64,000 nt of DNA, taken from NCBI GenBank assembly GCA_965112735.1, contig OZ218962.1, positions 496,001 to 560,000 on the forward strand, given 5' to 3'. A program made the translations under genes and the position numbers. Source of the stretch: Phaeosaccion multiseriatum (lineage: Eukaryota > Ochrophyta, other classes). How positions within the stretch are numbered: position 1 is the stretch's first letter; every line of letters starts with the position of its first letter. Shown here one piece after another: positions 12,072 through 24,196 of this stretch. Below the pieces are notes generated by a model. That model worked only from the letters and a program-made list of their open reading frames with translations. It searched no databases and was not told the DNA's origin.

Positions 12072-12618
12072 ATATAGCTGCCCTGCCTGCGCTAGCTTCC
12101 CTAAATCTTAGAAGGGAAGAGGGGCAGCAACACACAAGACAGGCTCGTCTCTCCTCCTGTCTTGTCACTGCCCTATTGGAGCTCATGAGCTCGGAGTAGG
12201 ATGAATGTATTTGAGGGGGCGGATCCAAAGAAGGGGGGTGAAGCTCGACTGCTTTGAGGCGCAGGTAGTTAGGTTAGGGACGTGATGTTGCTCTCTCGCA
12301 CGGGTACAATGGATAATACAGAAAAGCAGAGTGTCATTTTCATGAGAGTGCGGGTTGCGCTCTGCATTGAGGCTACAAGCGCTCCGTACTCCGTGTTGTT
12401 GAGGGTGCTGTGAGCCACAAGGGCGCCCTACAGATCGGAGTGTGAGTATAAGTTTATTGGCACCCCCCCGGGGGAATCTCTAGCTGCCAGGAGAGAGAAA
12501 GTGGCGTTGTTTCAGTAGCAACAAGCGCGATGGTGGCGGTGCAGAGTGAATACCGTCCCTGAGGGCCTCCCGCTGCTAGCCCTGCCACAGGCTTTCTTTC
12601 GTCTCTCGGTGCGCCAGC
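11134..12618. repeat. Ankyrin-array spacer (copy 2 to copy 3)
   Basis: Paralogous to 8063-9564, including GGCAATTTAGCCCCCACCCC near 11781 and the leader before exon 1. It differs by an uninterrupted (CA)n tract at about 12018-12070, absent from the other spacer. It carries the perfect palindrome GAGCTCATGAGCTC at 12179-12192. Confidence 0.7.
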
Positions 12619-13258
12619 ATGGCCCAGAGCAGCGGAGGACCCCCCCCTCGAGTGAGCGGAGAAGGTATGTTTACAGAAGGGAGGGCGGAGCGGAGGCAGC
12701 TTCTATTGGAAGCGCTTGGTATCGCCGCACTGTTTGTTGAACCGGAGTGCATTCGAAGACTTTGGCAATCGGTGTTATCTTCCCTCTGCCGCTTCTTCTC
12801 CGTTCCATCCCCCTTGGCTGGCAAAGGGCTCGCTCTTAAGCGGCTCGCCTCCCGAGAGCAGTGACTCACCGCCCCTCTGGTGCTCCGGCTCTTCAACCCC
12901 CCCTCGCTCTCTCCTTCCTCGGCCGACCCAAGGCCACGCGCCTCTATGACGCCATCCGCGGGAGGAAGACTATCAAGAACGTCAAACTAGCCATCAGCGC
13001 CCTTGTCGCCAAAGAGGGGGGAAGGAAGGCTTGCCTTGACGCCGCGATTTGTGCCGACGGGCACACCCCAATGACAGCAGCGGCGATGAAGGGTAGAGCA
13101 GACATCGTGGGGCTTCTATTGGGGGAAGGGGTATCTCCAAACCTCAAAGCGATTACTCCTGAGGTCCGATTTGAGCGTTGTGCAGATACTGATGGTGGCC
13201 GGTGCTGATTTCGATCAAAGCAACGATTGGCACGGGGACGGCCTTGAGTGCAGCTTCA
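12619..13258 (+). pseudogene. Ankyrin-array copy 3, truncated and frameshifted
   Basis: The first exon (from 12619, MAQSSGGPPPRVSGE) is present, but one extra base at the donor (GAAGGTATGT instead of GAGGTACGT) shifts the phase. Exon 2 homology starts at 12933 (ATRLYDAIRGRKTIKNVK) and runs through one ankyrin repeat to PNLKAITPE. There a deletion removes the TPL-GAC-GHLNVV segment and the frame stops at 13208. Weak homology continues to about 13258 and then ends abruptly in unrelated DNA; the C-terminal tail is missing. This is a dead copy. Confidence 0.85.
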
Positions 13259-14118
13259 CTGTAGCTCCTGAAAGGACACTTCGAGCTGCCCAGCACTCGG
13301 CTGACAATTTATCCCTCAAGTGTTCTCAAGGGTTTCACATCTCGTGGTCTGCTGGTCGCACACGCTCCTCCCTCTCCTCACCATTTTTGAGGTGAAAACT
13401 GCTGCCATCAGTGTTTCCATCTCGCCTCACCCCTTCTGCTCCACAGCACCTGCAATCGCACTCTTAGCTGCTCAACGTCGACTTCCATATGTGGGTCTCA
13501 GTCTTCTCAAAGCCATTCCTCCCTCATGGGCTCTTGCTCGCACACGCTCTTCCCCCACTCCCCCCTTGTTTGAGGCCCAAATTCCCGCCAAAGCAACGGA
13601 CATTTCAGCTCCACATGTTAGCCCACTATCTCCTAAGACCGCACTCCCAGCTTCTCATCGGCTATTTGACTACATAATCCGTATTAAGCCCGAAGATCAT
13701 CACTTCTTGTGTGAGCTACGCCTCTCTCTTTCTCCCTTGTTCAGGGGCAAAGATCTCGTCAACATATCAGCACATTTCACCTCCTAAATCGCTCTATACA
13801 GACGCAACAATCAGACTTTAAGCTGCTCAACATCTACAATTCTGTCTATACCTCAGATCTCCCGAAGAGCTTCGCCTGTGGTGCTCTGTAGCGTGCGTAG
13901 TGCCTCTTTTCCTGAGCCCACTCCAAATGTGGATTCTACTGACATCCAGGGCGGTTAATTGACACACAAGGGCGGGCCGGGCGGCCCCCTCTCCATCTGC
14001 CTCTTTCCCTGCTGCTCTCTAAGAGCGCGGAGAACGTTCCTCTTTCTAACACTTCTCCCCCACAGGGCGGCTCGTGGATCATCCCCCGCCCGGCCTCGGG
14101 GCGGCTGGTGCCTCCATC
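13259..14118. other. Spacer replacing the 3' part of copy 3, then leader of copy 4
   Basis: 13259-13790 is not ankyrin-like. It has two degenerate direct repeats (TCGCACACGCTC near 13354 and 13540, each followed by a GAGG-containing block). The frame open here has no family resemblance. From about 13995 the sequence matches the region before copy 5 (CCCTGCTGCTCTCTA, GGGCGGCTCGTGGATCATCC), a type-B promoter and leader distinct from copies 1-3. Confidence 0.5.
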
Positions 14119-15789
14119 ATGCAGAGCCCAACCTTCAGCAGAGAGGTAAGCCACAGCCCTTTGTATGGCCATGCCTTCTGTTCCGGGGCCGAAGTGGTCC
14201 GACGCTGAACCGCGTTGCCTTCCCTCGGTGGAAATGTTATATTTCTCACACACCCCTTCCCATCGCCGTGACTTGCGTTGCCGGCCTCCCTTCGTCTCCC
14301 CTTGATCTTCGCTGGAGGGCAAAGGTCTCTGCTACAAGCGGGTCGCCTCCCAAGAGCAGTGACTCACCACCCCTCTTGTTTTCCACCCTTTTTGCCCCCC
14401 CTCGCTCTCTCCTCCCTCGGCCGACACAAGGCCACGCGCCTCCACGACGCCATCCTCGGGAGGAAGACTATCAAGGACGTCAAACTGGCCATGAGCGCCC
14501 TTGTCGCTAAAGAGGGGGGAAGGAAGGCTTGCCTTGACGCCGCGATATGTGCTGACGGGTACAACCCAATGACTGTAGCGGCGTTGGGGGGTAGAGCAGA
14601 CGTTGTGGGGCTGCTATTGGGGGAAGGGGCATCTCCAAACCACGAAGTGATGATGACTCCTGACGATTGCACACCATTGATAGGGGCTTGCGTATGTGGC
14701 CATCTGAACGTCGTGCAGATACTGATCGAGGCCGGTGCGGATTTGGATCAACCTTTTGGCGCAGGGACGGCCATGGTTGCAGCTACATCCTATGGGCACA
14801 CAGAAGTCGTCAGGGCTTTGATCGCGGGGGGCGCCAATGTGAATCGAGCGAGGAACGACGGAGCTACACCTCTGATCTTCGCTTCACAGGCCAATTATGA
14901 GGGGGTTGTGAGGCTCCTTCTTGCGGCCAATGCGAATGTGAACTTGGCCACCGACGACGGAAGTACACCACTGCTATTGGCGTCGAAGTACGGTCATGAG
15001 GAGGTGGCGAAGTTGCTTCTTGCCAGCAACGCGGATGTGAACCAACTGAGAAACGACGGAGCTTCACCACTTCTTTTGGCCAGCAACCAAGGGAATGCAG
15101 AGATAGCGAGGCGACTACTTGCAGCTGGTGCCGAAGTTGATCCTGTGAGTGCTATGGGAATAACACCTCTCCTGTCGGCAGCGCACTGTGGACACGCTGA
15201 GGTATTACGTGTGCTCATCTCAGCAGGGGCAGACGTGGACCGACATGACGCGGAGGGGGGTACTGCTCTCATGGTGGCAGCGGATAAGGGACACGGTGAG
15301 GTTCTGCGTCAGCTCGTATCGGCAGCGGCAGACGTGGATGGACGTGACAACCTCGGCCTTACTGCTCTGCACTACGCCGCGAGGGGCGGACATGGGCTTA
15401 TGCTGCACCTCCTGCTAGAGGCGGGGGCTGAGATGGACAGCGAGGATGACATCGGAAGACCTCCCCTCCTCTTCGCAGGATACGAGAATCATGGAGGGGC
15501 GATGCACGAGCTTCTCTGCGCAGGGGCGTCTGTGGGCAAGGCTCTGACTGCTGCTCGAGAGCGTGACGTCCTGCAAGAGGTCCGTGATCGTCTTCTCATG
15601 GCAGACAAGCGGTACTTTGACTCGCAAAGCCCTGCGGACATTATGCGGACGTGCGACTTGGCCTTCGGCAAGGAGAGGGGCCTACCGCCGCAAGAGACGG
15701 GCGTGTCTTTCGAGACCATGCTGGAAGTGGCCGCAGGCATGCGCGGAGCCGACGACGATTCCAGGTGGGCGAAGCAAGACACGCATTGA
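14119..15789 (+). CDS. Ankyrin-repeat protein, array copy 4 (type-B first exon)
   Basis: Exons 14119..14145 (MQSPTFSRE, donor GAG|GTAAGC) and 14431..15789 (acceptor GACACAAG) give 461 residues. The first exon differs entirely from copies 1-3 but joins in the same phase to the same ATRLHDAILGRKTIKDVK helix. About 11 ankyrin repeats follow, then the family tail (KALTAARERDVL, DRLLMADKRYF, FGKERGLPPQETG, DTH end). Cytosolic scaffold by inference; partner unknown. Confidence 0.84.
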
Positions 15790-16965
15790 AAAGGGGAGAG
15801 AGATCACACGGCCTCGAAGCGAGCGAGGAGGGGGGGAGGGTTACTTGTTGTGGCAGGAGGGTATGGGGCGGTGCCCCAGCCAGGGATGCAGCAGCAGCGG
15901 CAGCAACAATTACACCGACTACGACAGCAGCAGCTACATCAGCGTGAGCACCAGCAGCACGAACAATCTGGGCAGGGGCAGAATGCGTCATATCAGGCCA
16001 TGAAGAGCGGTATAGCGGCGACAGGAGCAGGGACAGGGAGCGAGTTTTCGCTTGGGATGGGCGGCAGCAGCTTTGCAGGAGGAGGAGGGGGAGGAAGAGG
16101 GGAAAGGGCATCAATATGGGGGGGGGGGAGGGAGCCTCTAAAGTGGGGTGCCACTGCTGGAGAGGCCCGGAGGCATGCAGAGCGAGACGTGGGAGGGCGT
16201 GGCCGAGGAAATGCGCTGAAGCAGAGGGCTGTATCTGAGAGAGGTGCGAGGGCAGAAGCACGAGTAGCGAGGACGAAACGTCATGAGCAAGCGGATTGAG
16301 GGGCGTGAGCGTGGTGGCGGGAGAGCACCCAGCGTCGCGAGCTGTGAGAAGAAGGCGGTGCGTGCTCTTTTCAGGGCGCGGTGTCTGCCATCGGAACGGA
16401 GTCTAGCAGTGCAGCGCCGTGAGGCACACTGAGGAGGGAGGAGGGAGGAAGGAGGACGGAGAGGGGGGGAGGTGTACATTGGAGCTTATGAGCTCGGGGT
16501 AAGATGAGAGAAGTAGGGCGGAGCGGATCCAAAGGAGGGGGGTGCAGCTCGATTGTTCTGAGGCGCATGCGCACGCACACGTAAAAGGTAGTAAGGTTAG
16601 GGAGTGTTTTTGAGGACGGGTACAATGGATAACACAGAAAAGCAGCGTGTCATCATCATGAGTGTGGGGGTTATGCTCTGCATTGAGGCTACAAGCGCTC
16701 CGTAGTAATCCGTGTTTTTTTCTCGAGGCGTCCTGCTCTACAGATCGGAGTGTGAGTGTAAGTTTGTTGGCACTAGCTCCCCCCCCCCCTTCAACCCCCT
16801 GACACTGCTACCACATTTAGCAGATAGCACACCGTCTAACTACACGATTCTTTCCCTGCTGCTCTCTATAGCGCGGAGAGCTTTCCTCTTTTTTACGCTT
16901 CTCCCCCCACAGGGCGGCTCGTGGATCATCCCCCGCCCGGCCTCGGGGCGGCTGTTGCCTCCATC
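15790..16965. repeat. Ankyrin-array spacer (copy 4 to copy 5)
   Basis: Starts with the post-stop block shared by all copies. A CAG/CAA-rich stretch (about 15890-15960) and G-runs follow, then from about 16140 a segment homologous to about 4140-4750, including the palindromic box at 16482. From about 16850 the type-B leader begins. It is thus a composite of the type-A upstream unit and the type-B first-exon unit. Confidence 0.65.
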
Positions 16966-18659
16966 ATGCAGAGCCCAACCTTCACCAGAGAGGTAAGCCC
17001 CTTTGTATGGCCATACCTTCTGTTCCGGGGCCGAATTGGTCCGACGCTGAACGGCTTGGCCTTCTCTCGGTGAATGTAAGACTTCTCCCCCCTTCCCATC
17101 GCCGTGACTTGCTTTTGAACTTCTCACTCTGCCGACCTCCCTTCGTCTCTCTCCCCTTGATCTTCGCGGGAGGGCAAAGGTTTCTGCTATAAGCGGGTCG
17201 CCTCCCAAGAGCAGTGACTCACCACCCCTCTTGTTTTCCACCCTTTTTGCCCTCCCTCGCTCTCTCCTCCCTCGGCCGACACAAGGCCACGCGCCTCCAC
17301 GACGCCATCCTCGGGAGGAAGACTATCAAGGACGTCAAACTGGCCATCAGCGCCCTTGTCGCTAAAGAGGGGGGAAGGAAGGCTTGCCTTGACGCCGCGA
17401 TTTGTGCTGACGGGTACAACCCAATGACTGTAGCGGCGTTGGTGGGTAGAGCAGATGTTGTGGAGCTTCTATGGGCGGAAGGGGCATCTCCAAACCACGA
17501 AGTGATGATGACTTCTGACGATTGCACACCATTGGTAGGGGCTTGCATGCATGGCCATCTGAACGTCGTACAGATACTGATTGAGGCCCGTGCGGATTTG
17601 GATCAACCAATTGGCGCAGGGACGGCCTTGAGTGCAGCTTCGACCTATGGGCACACAGAAGTCGTCAGAGCCTTGATCGCGGGAGGCGCCAATGTGGACA
17701 AGGGCGACGACGACGGATATACACCTCTGATCTTCGCTTCACAGGGCAATTATGACGGGGTTGTGAGGCTCCTTCTTGCGGCCAATGCGAATGTGAACAA
17801 GGCCACCAACGACGGATATACACCACTGGCAATGGCGTCGAAGTACGGCCATGAGGAGGTGGTGAAGTTGCTTCTTGCCAGCAACGCAGATGTGAGCCAA
17901 CTGAGAAACGACGGAGTTTCGCCACTTCATATGGCTAGTGGCACGGGGAATACGGGGATTGCGAGGCGACTACTCGCAGCTGGTGCCGAAGTTGATCCTG
18001 TGAATGCTTTAGGAGTAACACCTCTCATGATGGCCGCACACCACGGACACGCTGAGGTGCTGCGTGAGCTCGTATCGGCAGGGGCAGATTTTGATCGACA
18101 TGACGCGCAGGGGTTGACTGCTCTCATGGCGGCAGCGAATGGTGGACATGGGCTCCTGCACATCTTGCTCAAGGCCGGGGCTGAGGTGGATATTGAGGAT
18201 GACATCGGAAGAACTCCCCTCCTGATCGCAGCATACCACAATCATGAAGGGGCGATGCACGAGCTTCTCTGCGCAGGGGCGTCTGTGGGCAAGGCTCTGA
18301 CTGCTGCTCGAGATCCTGACGTCCTGCAAAAGGTCCGTGATCGTCTTCTGATGGCAGACAAGGGATACTTTGACTCGCAAAGCCCTGCGGACATTATGCG
18401 GACGTGCGACTCGACGTTCGGCAAGGAGAGGGGCCTACCGCCGCAGGAGAGGGGCGTGTCTTCCGAGACCATGCTGGAAGTGGCCGCAGGCATGCGCGGA
18501 GCCGACGACGACTCAAGGTGGGCGAAGCACGAAACGCATTGCAAATGGGAGAAAGATCACGGCCTCGAAGCGAGCGAGGAGGGGTGTGTGGGTGGGGGGG
18601 GGGGTGGAGTGCACACTCGCCGGTGGGACTGTGACTGGAGAAAGGAGGCAGGAGATTGA
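16966..18659 (+). CDS. Ankyrin-repeat protein, array copy 5 (stop-loss extension)
   Basis: Exons 16966..16992 (MQSPTFTRE) and 17286..18659 give 466 residues. It has the shared helix (ATRLHDAILGRKTIKDVK), about 10 ankyrin repeats and the family tail (SETMLEVAAGMRGADDDSRW). At the position where the other copies have TGA (after the final His) it has TGC (18540-18542), so translation runs about 39 residues further into former spacer (Gly-rich, ending DWRKEAGD). The extension has no counterpart in siblings and is probably neutral. Confidence 0.83.
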
Positions 18660-19307
18660 CCCGCCTTCTCTGCTCAAAGCCTCACAAATACTCTACATAA
18701 ATTGCAAGTTCAGATAATAACATAAGACGGAAAATGACAAAAAATAATCAGCCGCTTCGGTGAAGCGCCGCCCCCAACCACTTGACGACATAAGCCTCGC
18801 CCCTCTCGCCCCTCTCTCCCTCTCGTCCCTGGGGTCAGAAGAAGGAAGGCAACCGACAAAAAGAAAAAGAACAGAAGAAGCCTTTCACAACCAACAAGTG
18901 TTGGCTCGTGTGCGCTTGCTTGTGCTTTTTGCTTACTTTGCACACGAGGCAACGCTCTCCGTTGAGCTCATTCCTCATTTGTCGCCTGTCTTCCTCCTTC
19001 TGAACCCCCCCCCCCCCCCCCCACCTCCTTCGTCGACGTCATCATACCCCCGTAACGAAGCCATTGGCTTCCTCTTCTCTGTCGTCCATGAGACAACCCA
19101 GAAGGGCCACGAAACTATCGTGACCAACAAACTGCCTGTGAAGGACAAGACCAGCTAGTGACTTGACTCATGCGTTCCCAGAGAGTTGAATTGGGAGTGG
19201 CGAACAGGACAGGAGAGGACGGAGCTAATGGGCAGGATAAAAGCATTCAAGGGGGTAGCAGTTAGCTCACAGCAGGTGGCCCAGTCACCCCAGCACCCAC
19301 TGACTTA
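18660..19307. other. Spacer between convergent genes
   Basis: AT-richer around 18700-18750, then a C-rich tract near 19005-19022. Two genes converge on it (ankyrin copy 5 from the left, methyltransferase from the right). I see no further gene. Confidence 0.5.
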
Positions 19308-22300
19308 CTAATCGCCCCCGTTCCAGTCAAAGAGCCCCTTCACCATGTCCTCCATAAACGACATGAAATCCTTCATGCCCACCGGGGAAGAGCTGTCCTC
19401 CCCCGCTTGCTGCCGCCGTCGAAGCTGTAACGCCCTCTCCTCTGCCGCCATACGCTCGATATCCTCCTCTCGCCGCCCTTGCCCCTTCTCCTGCCCTCCC
19501 CCTCGTCTCTTGCTCGCAGCAGCTTGCGCCAAAGCCAGACGCCTCTTGCGATAGTTTTGCTCTGCAAAGGAAGGGATGGATGGGTGTGTGGGGTGCGTTG
19601 GGTACAGTGAGTTGGGGTTGGATTGGATTGGGTTCTATTGGGTTGGGTTGGGTTGGGTGGGGTGGTGAGAGAGTGTAAGGCAGCTTGTGATGTGAAGGTG
19701 GGAAAAGGGGGAGGTAAAAGAGGCACACACATGTATGCCAGAGGACGTGCGAAGCGCCAGAGAGAGGACGAGCCTTCGAAATGAGGAGAAGGGCATAGGA
19801 GAGAGAGGAAAGCCTTCGGAGACAGGAGAGAGCCTGCTGCTACGGTTACATGCGTCTGAAAGACCCGACCTCGAGGGGTGCAGTCCCGGATACTCAACAC
19901 AAGCCACACGACACTCTCACGACACACTTTGTGCAACGATGCACACGCCGCCAACTCACCCGAGGCGTAGGCGACGACGAGGCCTCCGTGGTGGGGCAGG
20001 GGCACCTTCTCCACCGCCCCGCCGGAGAAGCCCGCCACCTTGCACATGGCAGCAATCTCCGTCAGAGAGTACGCCCCGCCTTCCTTCGCCAGGACCTGCA
20101 GGCGTTGGTGATACAGCCGTAGTAGCAGCAGCAGAGCATGTTGTGAGTAGACCACAGACGCGTGTTGTCGTGAGGTGGTATAATGCACAAGTGGAGCACA
20201 GGAGAGCATTGAACGGACTGACTGACTGAGGCATTGACTATTGTCTTCCTCATTGCATCACTACATCACTCACTCACTCACTCACTCACTCACCAGCTGT
20301 GTAGTGTCCAGCAGCACTCCTCTCTGGCATCGATTCTCGTCAGCAACCTGCGGCAGCATTCGCGACACATTAGCGGCAGCAGTAGCAGCAGGTCCCCGAG
20401 AGGGCAGGAATGAACAAACGAAGCACGCGTATACTGTGATTAGTCTCAGAAGCAGCGTATGAGCGAGGCAAGCACGACAGCGGAGGACTGGGGGTGGGTC
20501 GGGGTGGTTAGCTGTCTCCTCTCCCCTCTCCCCTCCTCCCCCCCCCCCCCCGTTCTCACCGATCTCTCGTACACATAGACGGCGCCATCCTCGTTGAGTG
20601 TACTCCTCAGCCTCCTCAGCGTCGCCACCCCGTCATTCCTGCCCATCCGGTGAACCACATCTTGCAGCAACACAGCGTCATAGTACCCCTTCCCCTTGAG
20701 CTGCTCCTTACTCTTTCCTCTCGTCACATCCCCGGCAAGCCCCGTCCACGTGCTGACTTTCCCCCTCCCTCTAGGGGCGCTGGCGGTTCCACCCGCCTCG
20801 TCCTTGTTGTTGTCCGGGTGGGTGAGGACGGTGAGGCCTGCGCTTTGAGCGTTGTGAGAGGCCACGTCGAGCACCTCGGGATTGTCCATTGCCGTTACGG
20901 ACACCCCCTGGGGGGAGAAGGACAGTAAGGCAATGGGAGAATGACAACAAGGAAACAGGGCAAGCATGAGTGTGCGTGTGCGTGTGTGTGTGTGTGCGTG
21001 TGTGTGTACGCTCCTCTGTCACCCCAGCGTGCCAATGGGGTCTCGCCCACGCGCGTACCCACGCACCCACGCACCCACGCACCCACGCACCCACCCACCC
21101 ATGCACCCACGCACGCACTCACGTCAAGGAGCTTGGCCACGCTGATGCCGAACTGACCGTGGCTCGCCCGTGCGTCGAGAACAGCGGCGCCAACCTGTGA
21201 GGCGAGGCCAGGCACCACCAGACACCAAACACCAGGTACAAAAGCATCGGCCCAGCCCAGGGATACGGAAGGCAAGTGTAGTGTGTGTGCGTGCGTGAGA
21301 GAGAGAGAGAGAGGGAGAGAGAAAGGACAAAGGCATGGGTTGGAGCCTTCAAAGCAGGATCGACTGGGGATCGATCCACTACACACTGAAACCTCAACTT
21401 TGAAAGTTGTAGGTGGCTTGTAGCTTACCTTGGGCACCCCCTCCATGGTGGAGAGCGTCCTGTCCAGTGCCATCTGAGCGAGCATGGGGCCGCTCGTCTG
21501 CGCTACGAGGTCTCCAAAGGCTTGAGCACACTTCACCTGACAAGAGGAGGAGGAAGATGGCAGTGGATGGAGGAAGAGGAGGAGGAGGAGGAAGAGGAGG
21601 AGGAGGAGGAGGAGGAGGAGGTGGTGGTGGATGGTGGATGGGAGTGGACGAATGGAGGAGGGGGAGGAGGAGGAGAGAGGGGACTGATAAGAGAGGCGGA
21701 GGGCTCTCCAATCCTCCCCCCCCCCTCGCCCCTCCCCCCCCCCCTCAATCTCACCCATATGCCCGGCGCCATGGCGGTGATGGGCCTGAGTGCCGCCCCT
21801 GTGTGCGCCGCTCCCATGAGGTCTGTCAGCAGGCGGCTGGAGTACTCCTCCGATGTATACCAGTCTGAGCACGCACGCACACACACACACACACACATAT
21901 ACACATCGGCATCAGGGCGAGGCAGGGCAGGGGAGGAGGAGGGCGGTGGAGGTGAGAACCACAGCGTTTCCCGGGCCGGAAGAAGAAGACGAAGAAGAGA
22001 GGGGACAAGAAGCGCCCGCAACCCGCCCCGCTTTGACCTCGGCCTCTCGGCCTCTCGCAACACTCACCGACGACATTGCCCATATACCTGGGGCTATCTT
22101 TGCTGAGGAAAGCGGCGCTGCTGGGCGAGAGATGATATCGCGGTAGGGGCGTGAGTGCCGCTGTCGCCACAGCTCCCACTGCCCCCGCTGCAGCCACCAC
22201 CACCGCCGCTGCTTCCCCTTCGACGTCCCTCTCGCCGCTGCTGCTGTCGCTGCTGCTGCTGTCGCTGCTGCTGCTGCTTCCACTGCCGCTACTACGGCCA

Positions 22301-24196
22301 TCTGTGAATGTGCTACTCCTGCTGGTGCTGGTGGTGCTGATGCCCGTGTTGGTGCTACTGCCTGGGTTGCCGACGTCATCCGGGTGCTGAGAGGAAGACC
22401 ACGCCTGCTCCACCGACTGAGACGCCTGCATATGGAGGCGTATGGGCAGAAGCCACCGAGTAGAGGCATATGGGTAGCAGCCACCGTCCATCCATCCATC
22501 CCGACGACAGGCGGCAAGGAGGCAGACGGGTAAGGGGAGCAGGCAGCCATACTTGAGACTTACTTGATTTCATTTCCCCTCACTTCGCCAAAGGACCACC
22601 GGGCAGAGGACCTGGCATGGCTGCTCACTGCCGCTCCACACCGATCAACAAACCAAAGATGAGCGAAGTCGAGTCTTCAAATCTCTCGTCCATATCTTGC
22701 CAACCCTCAACCCAAAGAGGAGTTTGAGTGTCAGTCAGTCAGTCATACACACCTTTTGGATGGGCTGCACGATTTTTGTCATAGTGGCACTCTTGGGAGT
22801 GGCCTTGTCGAGGTAGCCCAAAGCCACGAGGGAGTCCAGCAAGGTACGGCTGCCTCTGACGGAGAGGGAGCAGAGCTGCGCTATGCGGGCCGCAGTGGCG
22901 CCTGTACTGGGGTTGAAACCGTCAGTGCGCTTGAGGATACTTCCCGTCTTTTGGACCGTGTTGGCGCGTTGGATTTGGGTGAAGATCTGTTGGGGATTAG
23001 CGGGGGAGGGAGGGGAGAAGAAAAGAGAGGTGGGGGAGCGAGGAGGATGGGGAGGAGGGGGTGAGGGGGATGCAGGGGAGGAGGAGGGGGGGGAGGAGCC
23101 AAGTCGCTACTCAGCACAAAGGCCGATACCTTGTTGTAGGCAAGGAGGCAAACAGAGGGTCTGAGGAAGGGAGGGAGGGAAGGAGGGAAGGAAAGAAGGA
23201 GGGAAGCAAGGAAGAACGGAGGATGGAGGACGGAAGGAAAGAAAGGAAGCAAGGAAGAAAGGACCTGGGAGGAACTTCCAGCGTACGTACATCAAACCCG
23301 ACGGCGGCTTTGAGCACAGCGGCGGCCTCCAAGCCGCTGAGGTCGTGCATGAGCCGCGCTGGAGATAGAGCAGAGAGCTCAGACGCCTCATCTTCGGCCT
23401 CCTTAGCTTCTCTCTCTCTCTCTCGATCAGCTTGCCTCCTCCTGTGAGTGGTTACCGCGCGGCCGAGGAAGGTGGAGAGGACAACGCCGGCCACGAAGAA
23501 AGTGGTGCGACGCTCGAGCAGGCCTCGCACGCCCATCGCCAACGCCTCCCAGAGCCGCGCCGAGGAGGAGGAGACGGAGGAGAAGGAGGAGGAGAAGGAG
23601 GAGAAGGAGGAGGAGAAGCCGCCGGGGTCGACGCTGAAGCCGAGGAGCAACAGCTGGGGACGACAGACGAGGGGGAGTGGGGCGGGGAGAGCGAGGATCG
23701 CCGAGTCGTGGTTGTCGGGTCGCTGCTTCTTCCGAAGAGGGATGCTTCTATCCCTGAGCTGCTGCCCCAAAGTCGAGACTGCCCTGGAGACTCTGCTGCT
23801 CCTACTCCTGCCGCGGCCGCCGCTGCTGCTGCTGTTGATGCTACTGGTGGTGGTGGTGTTCGGCTCCACTCGAAGCCAGCTGTTTCTTTTGCTCCTTTGA
23901 GATCCCAAGCCCCTCCTTCCTCTTACAACGCTCACGCCATGGCCACACGCCTTTGCTGCCTTCACTGAAGATACTGCCACTCCAGACGGGGCCAAGCGCC
24001 AACTCTGACCTCTTCCTCCTGCTTTTTGAGCACCCACACCCCTCACAGGTCGGGCACCACCGGCACGAAAGCCCCCAGCAGCTCTGGAGAAGATGCCACC
24101 GCCTATTTGCAGCAGCTGAGCCGGCTCCAGGAGGAGCATGAAGAGTAGCAAGGAGGGAGGGAGGGAGGCGGCGTCCCTCTTCCTCGATCGTCCCAT
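19308..24196 (-). CDS. SAM-dependent O-methyltransferase-like protein, possibly plastid-targeted
   Basis: Ten exons on the minus strand: 24196..23291, 22986..22753, 22425..22068, 21864..21755, 21536..21429, 21194..21123, 20907..20560, 20347..20294, 20095..19960, 19561..19308. All are GT-AG, all phases agree, total 859 residues. Exon 1 begins MGRSRKRD then a hydrophobic stretch (LPPSLLLFMLLLEP) and an Arg/Gly/Ser-rich stretch, as in bipartite plastid targeting. From about residue 290 comes the winged-helix dimerisation part (RIAQLCSLSVRGSRTLLDSL, YLDK), then YHLSPSSAAFLSKDSPRYMG, typical of COMT/ASMT-like enzymes. The SAM core is VGAAVLDARASHGQFG then VTAMDNPEV; DAVLLQDVVHRM and the C-terminal EIAAMCKVAGF helix complete the fold. 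The canonical DxGxGxG is changed to DARASHGQF, so activity is uncertain. Substrate unknown. Confidence 0.8.

Noticed and set aside
13320-13787. Gene of 155 residues downstream of ankyrin copy 3
   Set aside because: No family signal, contains degenerate internal repeats, and lies where the pseudogene was broken; coding is not supported.
23100-23160. Additional methyltransferase exon (YNKVSAFVLSSD)
   Set aside because: Exons 1 and 2 already join in phase 0 and continue the family alignment; no donor fits well.
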